From NCBI RefSeq assembly GCF_011355085.1, contig NZ_VXCP01000036.1:1-64000 (forward strand): DNA of 64,000 bases. Reading direction: 5' to 3'. Origin of the DNA: Pseudomonas akapageensis (GTDB lineage: Bacteria; Pseudomonadota; Gammaproteobacteria; Pseudomonadales; Pseudomonadaceae). Shown here piece after piece: positions 25,666 to 37,080 of this stretch. The notes beneath the pieces are model-generated. The model was not told the DNA's origin and searched no databases. It worked only from the letters and a program-made list of their open reading frames with translations. A program made the position numbers and the translations under genes. Positions within the stretch are counted from its first letter, which is position 1. Each line of letters begins with the position of its first letter.

Positions 25666-26046
25666 ATGCACGCCATCATGCTCAAGGCCAAGCTGCATCG
25701 CGCAGAAGTCACCCACGCCGTACTCGACTACGAAGGCTCCTGCGCCATCGATGGGACGTGGCTGGACCTGGCAGGCATTCGCGAGTACGAGCAAATCCAG
25801 ATCTATAACGTCGACAACGGCGAACGCTTCACCACCTACGCCATTCGTGGCGAAGAAGGCTCGCGCATGATCTCCGTCAACGGCGCAGCAGCCCACAAAG
25901 CCAAGGTCGGCGACCGGGTCATCATTTGTGCCTACGCGCACTTCAGCGAAGCTGAGCTGCTCAACTTCAAGCCGAGCATGCTGTACATGGCCCCTGGCAA
26001 TGAATTGAGCCACACCAGCAATGCCATTCCGGTGCAAGTCGCCTGA
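25666..26046 (+). CDS. panD: Aspartate 1-decarboxylase proenzyme
   Basis: Makes beta-alanine for PanC. The pyruvoyl cofactor is generated by self-cleavage between Gly24 and Ser25 in DYEGSCAIDG. The catalytic lysine near the N-terminus (Lys9) and Tyr and Arg positions typical of PanD are present. At 126 residues it is of normal length. The ATG has GAGGAAG upstream. Confidence 0.97.
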   Translation: MHAIMLKAKLHRAEVTHAVLDYEGSCAIDGTWLDLAGIREYEQIQIYNVDNGERFTTYAIRGEEGSRMISVNGAAAHKAKVGDRVIICAYAHFSEAELLNFKPSMLYMAPGNELSHTSNAIPVQVA

Positions 26047-26268
26047 TCGAACGGATTCACAACCGGACAAGCCCGCCCAGGGTTTGCGATAAAGTAACGA
26101 GCAATAGCGCAAGTGGCGCAGACACGTGAGCAAAGGACGTCTACTGTAGGTAGGCCCGCCCTGTTCACGCGTCAGCCGCGCCGTTTGACTGAAACTCGTC
26201 GGCTTGACGCAACCTGGCCGGGCTTTTTAATGTCCAAGGCAGTTCAAGTAATAAGGAAACCAGCAGCG

Positions 26269-27933
26269 ATGGCGTATTACCGCACTCCTCACGACGTTAC
26301 CGCTCTGCCCGCCTGGCAGGCGCTGAAGCAACACCGCGAAAGCATGCAGGATTTCAGCATGCGCGATGCATTCAATGCCGACCCGCAGCGCTTCAACCAC
26401 TTCTCCCTGAGCAGTTGCGGACTGTTTCTCGACTATTCGAAAAACCTGATCTCCAGCCAAACCCGTGACCTGCTGGTAAAACTGGCAGGTGAAGTCGGAT
26501 TGCAGGATGCGATCAAGTCACTGTTCGCCGGCGAGATTCTCAACGCCTCCGAAGGCCGCCCGGCGCTGCACACGGCCTTGCGCCGCCCGGTAGGCGACAA
26601 GCTGAACGTGGCCGGCGTCAATGTGATGCCGGAAGTGCACAAGGTCCTGAACCAGATCACGGAGCTGGTTGGCCGAATTCATGACGGCCTGTGGCGTGGC
26701 TACAGCGAAAAGCCGATCACAGACGTGGTCAACATCGGCATCGGTGGCTCATTCCTCGGGCCGGAACTGGTCTCCGAAGCGCTGCTGCCCTATGCCCAGA
26801 AAGGCGTGCGTTGCCATTACCTGGCCAATATCGACGGCAGCGAGTTCCATGAGCTGTCGGCCAAGCTGCGCGCCGAAACCACGCTGTTCATTGTTTCGTC
26901 GAAATCCTTCAGCACCCTGGAAACCTTGAAGAACGCCCAGGCCGCACGCGCCTGGTACCTGGCCCAGGGCGGTTCGGAAGCAGAGCTGTATCGTCATTTC
27001 ATTGCGGTTTCGAGCAACAATGCCGCCGCGATTGCCTTCGGTATCCGGGAGGAAAACATTTTCCCGATGTGGGACTGGGTCGGTGGACGCTACTCGTTGT
27101 GGTCGGCCATTGGCCTGCCAATCGCGCTGTCCATCGGCATCGCCAACTTCAAGGAGCTGCTGTCCGGTGCCTACACCATGGACCAGCACTTCCAGACTGC
27201 ACCCTTCGAACAGAACATGCCGGTGCTGCTGGCCTTGCTGGGCGTCTGGTACGGCAACTTCTGGGGCGCGCAAAGCCACGCGATCCTTCCGTATGACCAC
27301 TACCTGCGCAATATCACCAAGCACCTGCAGCAGCTGGACATGGAATCCAACGGCAAGAGCGTGCGCCAGGACGGCACTCCGGTTAACCACGACACCGGCC
27401 CGGTCATCTGGGGTGGCGTCGGCTGCAACGGCCAGCATGCCTATCACCAGCTGTTGCACCAGGGCACCCAGTTGATCCCGGCGGACTTCATCGTCCCGGT
27501 GGTGAGTTTCAACCCGGTTGCCGACCATCACCAATGGCTGTACGCCAACTGCCTGTCCCAGAGCCAGGCGCTGATGCTAGGCAAGACCCGTGACGAAGCC
27601 GAGCGTGAGCTGCGCGACAAGGGCATGACTGAAGCCGATATCCAGAAACTGGCGCCGCACAAGGTGATTCCGGGCAACCGTCCGAGCAATACCCTGGTGG
27701 TCGAGCGCATCAGCCCGCGTCGTCTGGGCGCGCTGGTTGCGATGTACGAGCACAAAGTCTTCGTACAAAGCGTGGTCTGGGGCATCAACGCCTTCGACCA
27801 GTGGGGCGTGGAACTCGGCAAGGAACTGGGCAAGGGCGTCTACCAGCGCCTGACCGGTAGCATCGAAGAGCCTGCAGAAGATGCTTCGACCCAGGGCCTG
27901 ATCAATTACTTCCGCGGTCGTCATCGCGGTTGA
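26269..27933 (+). CDS. pgi: Glucose-6-phosphate isomerase
   Basis: Interconverts glucose-6-phosphate and fructose-6-phosphate. In Pseudomonas it serves mainly the gluconeogenic and Entner-Doudoroff recycling direction. The 554 residues include the family signatures DWVGGRYSLWSAIG and the NIGIGGSFLGPELV phosphate loop, with catalytic Glu, His and Lys regions present. The ATG at 26269 matches the family start. The open frame extends back to 26113 without support. The 220 bases upstream show no gene. Confidence 0.97.
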   Translation: MAYYRTPHDVTALPAWQALKQHRESMQDFSMRDAFNADPQRFNHFSLSSCGLFLDYSKNLISSQTRDLLVKLAGEVGLQDAIKSLFAGEILNASEGRPALHTALRRPVGDKLNVAGVNVMPEVHKVLNQITELVGRIHDGLWRGYSEKPITDVVNIGIGGSFLGPELVSEALLPYAQKGVRCHYLANIDGSEFHELSAKLRAETTLFIVSSKSFSTLETLKNAQAARAWYLAQGGSEAELYRHFIAVSSNNAAAIAFGIREENIFPMWDWVGGRYSLWSAIGLPIALSIGIANFKELLSGAYTMDQHFQTAPFEQNMPVLLALLGVWYGNFWGAQSHAILPYDHYLRNITKHLQQLDMESNGKSVRQDGTPVNHDTGPVIWGGVGCNGQHAYHQLLHQGTQLIPADFIVPVVSFNPVADHHQWLYANCLSQSQALMLGKTRDEAERELRDKGMTEADIQKLAPHKVIPGNRPSNTLVVERISPRRLGALVAMYEHKVFVQSVVWGINAFDQWGVELGKELGKGVYQRLTGSIEEPAEDASTQGLINYFRGRHRG

Positions 27934-27969
27934 TCGCCTGATATGTCCCTTCCCTTGGAGGGGACCTTT

Positions 27970-28080
27970 CTCGTTCCCACGCTCTGCGTGGGAATGCCGT
28001 GCCAGAGGCTCCGCGTCGTCCTGCACCAGCGCATTGCGGCGCGTCGCAGGATGCATTCCCACGCAGAGCGTGGGAACTAG
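27970..28080. repeat. REPIN-type palindrome, copy 2
   Basis: Left hairpin TTCCCACGC-TCT-GCGTGGGAA (27973-27993) inside CTCG...TGC, and its mirror ending GCGTGGGAACTAG (28053-28080). The 28-base ends are inverted copies of each other with few differences. About 55 bases of GCG-rich sequence lie between. It occupies the pgi-acsB intergenic gap and probably also acts as a transcript end. Confidence 0.88.
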
Positions 28081-28172
28081 GAGTATGACCTTCGTACTCG
28101 CTTTCCCCTCTTGAACCGTGCGAGCTCCGAGCGCACCCTTAGGCTAGTTGCAAACAAGCCCAAGGAACCGCC

Positions 28173-30110
<1,938 letters not shown>

Positions 30111-30126
30111 TCCGCGAGACGCCGTA

Positions 30127-31026
30127 ATGCGGCGCCCTGCCCCTGCACAAGCACCTATGGAACGTATTCGTCGTCGCATCGAAAAACAGGTATTGAGCCT
30201 GACCGGCCTGTCGCTGGGCCAGCTCGATCTGGAAAATCCCAAGGGCGATCCCGGCCTGTTCGGGCCGGATACGGTCTGCTGGCGGGTACATGCCGACTTC
30301 ACCAGCATGCTCATCGGCGGCATCAGTGCCTTGCTGCTGCAAGTCATGCACCCGCTGGCGCTGGCAGGGGTCTGGGATCACTCGAACTTTCGCCAGGACA
30401 TGCTCGGTCGCCTGCGCAGGACCGGGCAATTCATCTCCGGCACCACCTTTGGCTCGACCCAGGATGCCAACTGGCTGATCGAAAAGGTCCGAACCATCCA
30501 CCTGCAGGTCGTCGGCAAGGCCGAAGACGGCCGACCCTATGCCGCCAGCGATCCCGACCTGTTGACCTGGGTGCATGTCGCCGAGGTCAGCAGCTTTCTT
30601 GCCGCTCACCTGCGTTATCGCAACCCGCACCTGTCGCTCGCCGAGCAGGACACCTATTACGCCGAAATCGCGCTGGTTGCCGAACGCCTGGGCGCACGCG
30701 ATGTACCTCGTTCGCGCCAGGCCATCGCCGATTACCTGGAGCAGATGCGGCCGCAGCTGGTCTGCGATCATCGCAGCCATGAGGTCGTTCAGGTTCTGCT
30801 CGACGCTCCAGCACCCAGCCGGCTGACCAAACCCTTTGGCGCCTTGATGATGCAAGCTGGCATCGACCTGCTGCCCAACTGGGCCAGCGCCCAGCTTGAA
30901 CTCACGCAACATCCGCTGCATCGCCGCCTGGTACGCCTGGGTGTCGCCAACACCGCCCCGGTGCTGCGCTGGGCGGTGCGCGACGGCTCGGTACATCGTG
31001 CACGTCGGCGCATGGGTATTACCTGA
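30127..31026 (+). CDS. Oxygenase MpaB family protein (DUF2236)
   Basis: A 299-residue soluble protein of the DUF2236/MpaB-like family. The family includes heme-binding latex-clearing-type oxygenases and fungal MpaB; bacterial members are mostly uncharacterised. Visible conserved blocks are LLLQVMHPLALAGVWDHSNF (an MHP motif with H and D) and WVHVAEVSSFL, histidines that may bind a metal or heme. The start could be ATG 30127 or 30157; neither has a strong Shine-Dalgarno. It begins 16 bases after acsB, so the two are probably co-transcribed. Confidence 0.82.
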   Translation: MRRPAPAQAPMERIRRRIEKQVLSLTGLSLGQLDLENPKGDPGLFGPDTVCWRVHADFTSMLIGGISALLLQVMHPLALAGVWDHSNFRQDMLGRLRRTGQFISGTTFGSTQDANWLIEKVRTIHLQVVGKAEDGRPYAASDPDLLTWVHVAEVSSFLAAHLRYRNPHLSLAEQDTYYAEIALVAERLGARDVPRSRQAIADYLEQMRPQLVCDHRSHEVVQVLLDAPAPSRLTKPFGALMMQAGIDLLPNWASAQLELTQHPLHRRLVRLGVANTAPVLRWAVRDGSVHRARRRMGIT

Positions 31027-31165
31027 TGCTTCGGCCATACAAGATGACTGATCGGTCATATAATGGCAATTTCACCCGCAGCTATGCCAACATGCGCCGC
31101 TGCCTGTCGGGCGCGAGTGCCTCGCGCTCCCCGGACACTATCCAATAAGCGTGAGGACCCGTGCC

Positions 31166-32344
31166 ATGCAAGATGTCGTTATCGTTGCCGCCACCCGTAC
31201 TGCCGTCGGCAGTTTCCAGGGTTCGTTGGCAACCATCCCCGCGGTTGACCTGGGTGCGGCGGTCATTCGCCAACTCCTGTCCCAGACCGGCCTGGACGGC
31301 GCGCAAGTCGACGAAGTCATCCTCGGCCAGGTCCTGACTGCAGGCGCGGGCCAGAACCCAGCACGCCAGGCTACGATCAAGGCTGGCCTGCCCCACGCGG
31401 TCCCCGCCCTGACCCTGAACAAAGTCTGCGGCTCGGGCCTGAAAGCCTTGCATCTGGGCGCCCAGGCCATTCGTTGCGGTGATGCCGATATCATCATCGC
31501 CGGTGGTCAGGAGAATATGAGCCTGGCCAACTATGTCATGCCCGGCGCACGTACCGGCTTGCGCATGGGCCACGGCAAAGTCGTCGATACCATGATCAGC
31601 GATGGCTTGTGGGATGCCTTCAACGACTACCACATGGGCATCACGGCCGAAAACCTGGTGGAAAAATACGGCATCAGCCGTGAAGACCAGGATGCGTTTG
31701 CCGCCGCCTCGCAACAAAAGGCTGCCGCCGCCATCGAGTCCGGGCGCTTCGTCGACGAAATCACCCCGATCCTGATTCCTCAGCGCAAGGGCGACCCGGT
31801 GGCCTTCGCCACCGATGAGCAACCACGCGCCGGCACCACCGCCGAATCCCTGAGCAAACTCAAGGCGGCCTTCAAGAAAGACGGTACCGTGACCGCGGGC
31901 AATGCCTCTACCCTCAACGATGGCGCGGCTGCCGTGTTGCTGATGAGTGCCGCCAAGGCCGAGCAACTCGGCCTGCCGGTCCTCGCGCGCATCAAGGCCT
32001 ACGCCAACGCCGGAGTCGATCCGGCCATCATGGGCATCGGCCCGGTCAGCGCCACTCGTCGCTGCCTGGACAAAGCCGGCTGGACCCTGGACCAACTGGA
32101 TCTTATCGAAGCCAACGAAGCCTTCGCCGCCCAGGCCCTGTCGGTCGGCAAGGAGCTGGGTTGGGATGCCAGCAAAGTCAACGTCAACGGTGGCGCCATC
32201 GCCATCGGCCATCCGATCGGAGCATCGGGCTGCCGTGTGCTGGTGACCCTGCTGCACGAGATGATCAAGCGCGATGCGAAAAAGGGCCTGGCAACCCTGT
32301 GCATCGGTGGCGGCCAAGGCGTGGCACTGGCGATCGAACGCTAA
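31166..32344 (+). CDS. Acetyl-CoA C-acetyltransferase (thiolase)
   Basis: Biosynthetic-type thiolase joining two acetyl-CoA units, or running in reverse in ketone-body and polyhydroxyalkanoate precursor metabolism. At 392 residues it has the nucleophilic Cys in NKVCGSGLKAL, the active-site NEAFAAQ and GHPIGASGCR histidine motif, and the C-terminal CIGGGQGVALAIE with the second active cysteine. The ATG at 31166 has GAGGA upstream. It could be named atoB or phbA; the sequence does not decide. A terminator follows directly. Confidence 0.93.
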   Translation: MQDVVIVAATRTAVGSFQGSLATIPAVDLGAAVIRQLLSQTGLDGAQVDEVILGQVLTAGAGQNPARQATIKAGLPHAVPALTLNKVCGSGLKALHLGAQAIRCGDADIIIAGGQENMSLANYVMPGARTGLRMGHGKVVDTMISDGLWDAFNDYHMGITAENLVEKYGISREDQDAFAAASQQKAAAAIESGRFVDEITPILIPQRKGDPVAFATDEQPRAGTTAESLSKLKAAFKKDGTVTAGNASTLNDGAAAVLLMSAAKAEQLGLPVLARIKAYANAGVDPAIMGIGPVSATRRCLDKAGWTLDQLDLIEANEAFAAQALSVGKELGWDASKVNVNGGAIAIGHPIGASGCRVLVTLLHEMIKRDAKKGLATLCIGGGQGVALAIER

Positions 32345-32358
32345 CCTGTGCAAAAGTC

Positions 32359-32384
32359 GGGGCTCCACAGAGCCCCTTCTTGTT
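32359..32384 (+). terminator. Terminator after the thiolase gene
   Basis: GGGGCTC and GAGCCCC (32359-32365 and 32370-32376) with a CACA loop, followed by TTCTTGTT. Confidence 0.85.
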
Positions 32385-32415
32385 AAACTGCACGTCCCTA
32401 GTCAAGGCCACGTGC

Positions 32416-33432
32416 ATGTCCCTCTTGAATCAGGCGCTGCGCGCCTCCCTCGATGCCCGCAAAGACCTCCTCGCCGAACTGCACCAGCAGGGCACCAACT
32501 GTTACCGCCTGTTCCACGGCAGCCAGGAAGGCGCCGGCGGCCTGACGGTAGACCGCTATGGCCCTCAGTTGCTGGTCCAGAGTTTTCACCAGACGCTGGA
32601 GCTCGATGCATTGCTGGCCGTGAAAGACACCGTTGATCACGAGTTGGGCTTCGAAACGCTGCTGGTCTACAACGACCGCTCCCAGGGCAATTCACGTATC
32701 GATCGCCATGACCCTGTCTATCGCGCCGAAGAAGCCGCCCTGGCCGACCTCACGGCACAGGAATGGGGCCTCAACTACCGGGTGCGCGCACGCCACGCCG
32801 GCCAGGACCCCTTGCTGTTTCTCGACCTGCGCAACGCCCGCGGTTGGGTCAAGGAGCACAGCGCCGGCAAAAGCGTGCTGAACCTGTTCGCCTATACCTG
32901 CGGCGTTGGCCTGAGTGCAGCTGCCGGTGGTGCGCGAGAAGTCTGCAATCTGGACTTTGCCGAAGGCAACCTGGCCGTTGGCCGCGATAACGGGGCACTC
33001 AACCCGCAGTTGCCGGCAATGCAGTTTGTCCAGTCCGACTATTTCCCGGCGATCCGGCAATTGGCCGGCCTGCCGATCAGCCAGCGTCGCGGACAGAAGC
33101 TGCCAAGCTACCCGCGCCTGCAACAACGTCAATACGACCTTGTGTTTCTCGACCCACCGGCCTGGGCCAAAAGCGCTTTTGGCACGGTCGACCTGTTGCG
33201 TGACTATCAGAGCCTGCTCAAGCCGGCCCTGCTCAGCACCGCGGATAATGGCGTACTGATCTGCTGCAACAACCTGGCAAAGGTCAGCATCGACGATTGG
33301 CGCGAACAGGTGTTGCGCTGTGCAGAAAAGGCCGGGCGGCCCGTTCGTGAGTGGCAGGTGCTGACACCGGCGAGCGACTTCCCCTCCCGCGATCAACAGC
33401 CACCCTTGAAGACACTGATCTTGCAGCTATAA
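32416..33432 (+). CDS. Class I SAM-dependent rRNA methyltransferase-like protein (RlmI/RlmK family)
   Basis: A 338-residue methyltransferase with the SAM-binding motif NLFAYTCGVGLSA, acidic loop ICN-type LDFAEGNL, and catalytic motif FLDPPAWAKS, as in 23S rRNA cytosine-5 and guanine-7 methyltransferases. The N-terminal segment (GAGGLTVDRYGPQLLVQ) matches the linker of RlmI, but the N-terminal PUA domain of canonical RlmI (about 396 residues) is absent. The exact target base is not determined by sequence. ATG 32416 opens MSLLNQAL; the larger frame back to 32161 overlaps the thiolase and is spurious. Confidence 0.85.
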   Translation: MSLLNQALRASLDARKDLLAELHQQGTNCYRLFHGSQEGAGGLTVDRYGPQLLVQSFHQTLELDALLAVKDTVDHELGFETLLVYNDRSQGNSRIDRHDPVYRAEEAALADLTAQEWGLNYRVRARHAGQDPLLFLDLRNARGWVKEHSAGKSVLNLFAYTCGVGLSAAAGGAREVCNLDFAEGNLAVGRDNGALNPQLPAMQFVQSDYFPAIRQLAGLPISQRRGQKLPSYPRLQQRQYDLVFLDPPAWAKSAFGTVDLLRDYQSLLKPALLSTADNGVLICCNNLAKVSIDDWREQVLRCAEKAGRPVREWQVLTPASDFPSRDQQPPLKTLILQL

Positions 33433-33529
33433 ATCCTACGCAAGAATCGGCGTTTTATTTCGACTACAGAGGTGTTTTCTTCGGAACTGGATTCGCGTGC
33501 CATACTCCAACGACCTCTGTTCGAGATAG

Positions 33530-36472
33530 ATGACGCATCACATGCCCAAAGGATTGAAACGCGCCATCGGCGCCTTGCTGACCGTCTTCGCCCTCTATAG
33601 CCTGATTGGCTTTCTGATACTGCCCGGGGTTGCCTTGCGCATCGCCAATCAGCAGTTGGCGAACTACTCCACCGTTCCTGCACATCTGGAGCGTCTGGAG
33701 CTCAACCCGTTCAGTCTTGAACTGACTCTATGGGGCTTGCGCATCGGCGAGACCGGCCAGGAGCAGGTCGCTTTCGAGCGTTTGTACGCAAACCTGCAAA
33801 TCGACAGTCTGCGGACTCGTGCCCTGCATCTGGCCCGGGTGGAACTGGACAAGCCACGCACCGAATTGTTGTTCGACAAAGACGGTAGCCTCAACCTCGC
33901 GCAGCTGTTCAAGCTGCCGGCCAGCAAGCCGCAGCCCGAGACGCCTGAAAGCAAGCCATTCCCCGTACGCCTGGACAGCATCAAGCTGAGCGATGGCTAC
34001 CTGCATTTCAAGGATATGCGCCCCAGCGAACCCATCGAGTTTCTCTACGACTCGCTGAATCTGGAGCTGAAGAACCTCAGTACCCTGCCCGACGATAACG
34101 CCGACATGACCCTGGTCGCCATCGGTCCCCACGGCGGCCAGATTGACTGGAGCGGCCGGGTCAGCCTGGTGCCGATCACCTCCGAAGGCACATTGAAGAT
34201 CACCGACGGCAAGATGAAAGCCTTCTGGCCCTACGTGCGCGATGCCGTGCCACTGGTGCTTGAAGAGGGTGTCATGAGCCTCAGTACCGATTACAAACTC
34301 AACCTGAGTAAAGAAACCGAACTGTTGCTGGAAAACACATCGGTCAGCGTTGCCCCTTTCGCAATCAAGGCTCCGGATGGGCGCCCACTGGTGCGCATGG
34401 AGCGGTTGGACATCAGCGAAACATCGATTGATCTGGCCAAGCAACTGGTAACAGTGGGTAAAGTCCGCAGCCAAAAACTCGAGACCTGGGCTGCCCGGGA
34501 GGCCGATGGCCAACTCGACTGGCAAAAGCTGTTTGCCAGCCAACCAGCCAAGCCTTCCCCCAAGGAGACAGCGGCGCCCGCTTCGGCAGAGCCAAAAGCC
34601 TCGGAACAAGCGGTGCAAAGCAAACCCTGGCAAGTGCTACTGCGCGATGTGCAACTGCGCGACTACCAGGTTCATCTGGCCGATCGGGTGCCCAAGGAAG
34701 CGGTTGCCCTGGAGCTCGGCCCGCTGAATGTCGACATGCAGAACTTCGACAGCCTCAACAAGTCGCCGTTCACCCTCAAGGTCGATACCGGCCTGGGCAA
34801 ACAAGGCAAGATCACGGCATCCGGAGAGCTGAACCTGGCACCGGTCAGTGCCAGATTGAAAGTGATCACCCAGGACATCGATCTGCGGGTGGCACAAGCC
34901 TATATAAACCCCTTCATTCGCCTTGAGCTGCGCAGCGGCATGCTTGCCAGCGATCTGAATGTCGACCTCAAGAGCACCGAGCCGCTCGCCTTCAGCGTGA
35001 CCGGTAAAGCCAGGGTCAATCAGTTGCACACCCTCGACACCCTCAAGAGTCGCGATTTCGTCAAATGGCAGCAGCTTGATCTGGATGGGCTCGAATATCG
35101 TCATGGTGACGCCCTGTCGATTGCCAAGGTCAGCCTTCTACAACCTTACGCGCGCTTCATCATCAATGAAGACCGCACCACCAATATCAATGACCTGCTG
35201 ATCCCGCAAGCGGCGCCGAGCACTACAGCCAAGGCACCGGGCAAACCCGCCGCCGGAAGTGATAAACCGCTGGGTATCCATATCGGTCAGATCGACATCA
35301 ACGACGGCTCGGCCAACTTTGCCGACCTGAGCCTGACACCCGATTTCGCCACTGCCATCCAACAGCTCAACGGACAGATAGGCACCATCGACAGCCGCCA
35401 GCAGAAACCGGCCAAGGTCGATATCAAGGGCAAGGTCGACCGCTATGCGCCGGTCACCATCAAGGGCGCCGTCAACCCCTTCGACCCCATCGCCAGCCTG
35501 GACATCGCCACCAGTTTCAAGCGCGTAGAACTGACCAACCTGACCCCGTATTCAGGCAAGTTCGCCGGCTTTCGCATCCGCAAGGGCCGGCTCAATCTCG
35601 ATCTGCATTACGTGATTACCAAGGGCCAGTTGAAAGCGGAAAACAAAGTGCTGGTCCAGCAGCTGCAATTGGGCGAAAAAGTCGACAGTCCGGATGCCGT
35701 GGACCTGCCCATCCGCCTGGCCGTGGCCTTGCTCAAGGACACTGAGGGCAATATCTCAATCGAGCTGCCGGTCTCCGGCAACCTCAATGACCCACAGTTC
35801 AGCGTCATGCCGATCGTCTGGCAAACCCTGCGCAACCTGGTGCTGCGCGCGGTCCAGGCACCGTTCAAGTTCATCGGCGGCCTGGTCAGCGGGGGTGGCG
35901 CAGAAGACCTGGGCAGTGTGGCTTTCGCCCCGGGCTCCAGCGAACTCAGTGGCGATGCGCAAGGCGTGCTCAACAAGCTGGCAGACGCACTCAAATCCCG
36001 CCCTGCCCTGCGCCTGGAAATCGTAGGCACCAGCGCCCAGAGCAGCGACGGCCCCTTGATTGCCGAGCAACGGCTGGAACGTGAATACCAGAGCACCTAC
36101 TACAAGATCCTGCAGCGGCGGGGCGAAAAGGTCCCGGCCCAGGCTGCCCAGCTCAAGGTCCCTGATGGCGAGAAAACGCCCATGCTCGAAGGGATTTACC
36201 GCACGCGTTTGAAACAACAGCCCCCGGCTGAATGGGAACAACTGGACCGCAACGAACGTACCGCCAAGCTGCGTGAAGGGGTGCTCAAGTCCTGGGCCAC
36301 AAGCGACTTGCTCCTGCGCCAGCTGGGTCAGGCGCGGGCCAGCAGCATCAAGGACTATCTGGTGGACAAAGGCAAGCTGGCCGACGAGCGCATTTTTTTC
36401 ATCGATGCGTCGCTGGGCGAAGCTGAAAGCGATGGGCGGGTGGTGACGCCGATGCATCTGGATGCGGAATGA
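33530..36472 (+). CDS. DUF748 (AsmA-like) envelope protein
   Basis: Large protein of 980 residues with an N-terminal transmembrane anchor (about 12-32), then long repeated beta-rich AsmA/DUF748-type modules (about 35-780). A charged linker of Pro, Glu and Ala separates two such modules (about 345-365 and 560-580). The C-terminal part (about 790-870) holds VAFAPGSSELSGDAQGVLNKLADAL, similar to an OmpA-like or chaperone-type periplasmic domain (key residues FAPGSSELS and LADALKSRPALRLEI). AsmA-like proteins are implicated in lipid transport across the envelope; this one is uncharacterised. ATG 33530 is slightly favoured over 33542. Confidence 0.82.
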   Translation: MTHHMPKGLKRAIGALLTVFALYSLIGFLILPGVALRIANQQLANYSTVPAHLERLELNPFSLELTLWGLRIGETGQEQVAFERLYANLQIDSLRTRALHLARVELDKPRTELLFDKDGSLNLAQLFKLPASKPQPETPESKPFPVRLDSIKLSDGYLHFKDMRPSEPIEFLYDSLNLELKNLSTLPDDNADMTLVAIGPHGGQIDWSGRVSLVPITSEGTLKITDGKMKAFWPYVRDAVPLVLEEGVMSLSTDYKLNLSKETELLLENTSVSVAPFAIKAPDGRPLVRMERLDISETSIDLAKQLVTVGKVRSQKLETWAAREADGQLDWQKLFASQPAKPSPKETAAPASAEPKASEQAVQSKPWQVLLRDVQLRDYQVHLADRVPKEAVALELGPLNVDMQNFDSLNKSPFTLKVDTGLGKQGKITASGELNLAPVSARLKVITQDIDLRVAQAYINPFIRLELRSGMLASDLNVDLKSTEPLAFSVTGKARVNQLHTLDTLKSRDFVKWQQLDLDGLEYRHGDALSIAKVSLLQPYARFIINEDRTTNINDLLIPQAAPSTTAKAPGKPAAGSDKPLGIHIGQIDINDGSANFADLSLTPDFATAIQQLNGQIGTIDSRQQKPAKVDIKGKVDRYAPVTIKGAVNPFDPIASLDIATSFKRVELTNLTPYSGKFAGFRIRKGRLNLDLHYVITKGQLKAENKVLVQQLQLGEKVDSPDAVDLPIRLAVALLKDTEGNISIELPVSGNLNDPQFSVMPIVWQTLRNLVLRAVQAPFKFIGGLVSGGGAEDLGSVAFAPGSSELSGDAQGVLNKLADALKSRPALRLEIVGTSAQSSDGPLIAEQRLEREYQSTYYKILQRRGEKVPAQAAQLKVPDGEKTPMLEGIYRTRLKQQPPAEWEQLDRNERTAKLREGVLKSWATSDLLLRQLGQARASSIKDYLVDKGKLADERIFFIDASLGEAESDGRVVTPMHLDAE

Positions 36473-36485
36473 TGCTTATTAGCTA

Positions 36486-36601
36486 CTCGTTCCCACGCTC
36501 CGCGTGGGAATGCATACTGCGACGCTTCGCGTCGCGCATGGGCCGCAAGATCGACGCTGGAGCGTCTGGCACGACGTTCCCACGCGGAGCGTGGGAACGA
36601 G
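36486..36601. repeat. REPIN-type palindrome, copy 3
   Basis: Left hairpin CTCGTTCCCACGC...GCGTGGGAATGC (36486-36513) and an inverted right hairpin ending GCGTGGGAACGAG (36601). The middle includes two further small inverted repeats (GACGC/GCGTC types). The right inner end is ACGTTCCC, not GCATTCCC as in the other two copies. It lies just after the DUF748 stop. Confidence 0.85.
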
Positions 36602-36610
36602 AACGACACA

Positions 36611-36643
36611 AAAAAGCCCCGACACCAGGTGCCGGGGCTTTGA
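36611..36643. terminator. Bidirectional terminator between the DUF748 and BON genes
   Basis: AAAGCCCCG and CGGGGCTTT (about 36613-36621 and 36633-36641) flank a short loop with A-rich and T-rich ends. It suits two convergent genes, one on each strand. Confidence 0.8.
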
Positions 36644-36720
36644 GTGACCATGTCCTTATGGCCTTCGCATGAACCTCTGCGTGGTAACAATCGTTACCGG
36701 CGAGTTGCGAGAAACTTGCC

Positions 36721-37080
36721 TTAGTTAGCCATCAGGCCATCAGCAGAAACCGCTTTGACCCCTTTGATGTTCTTGGCAATTTTGATTGCCATGTCTTTCT
36801 GGGTATCGGTCAGCTCGGTTTTCGAGGAGAGGGAAACAACACCCTTGTTGGTCTCGACCTTGATGTCACTACCAGGGACACCCTTCTCGGTCATCAGATC
36901 GGCCTTCACTTTGGTGGTGATCCAGGTATCGGAGGTGTCTTGCTTCATTTCGGTAACTTCACCCGCGGCGATAACCATGGGGGATTGAGAAGGCTGTGCT
37001 GTCTGTTGGGCGAATGCCGCATTGGCCAGGGTCAAGGTCAGGGCGGTGGCTGTAGCGGCAGCAATAGCGAACTTCTTCAT
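36721..37080 (-). CDS. Periplasmic BON-domain protein
   Basis: A 119-residue protein with a Sec signal peptide (about 1-24, ending NAAFAQQ) and one BON domain (about 48-115; DTWITTKVKADLMTEKG and IKVETNKGVVSLSS). BON domains bind phospholipid; OsmY-type proteins with two such domains help against osmotic and envelope stress. This has a single domain, so the OsmY name does not fit. It is transcribed opposite to the DUF748 gene; the gap to pnp (276 bases) includes the pnp terminator. Confidence 0.85.
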   Translation of the reverse strand: MKKFAIAAATATALTLTLANAAFAQQTAQPSQSPMVIAAGEVTEMKQDTSDTWITTKVKADLMTEKGVPGSDIKVETNKGVVSLSSKTELTDTQKDMAIKIAKNIKGVKAVSADGLMAN

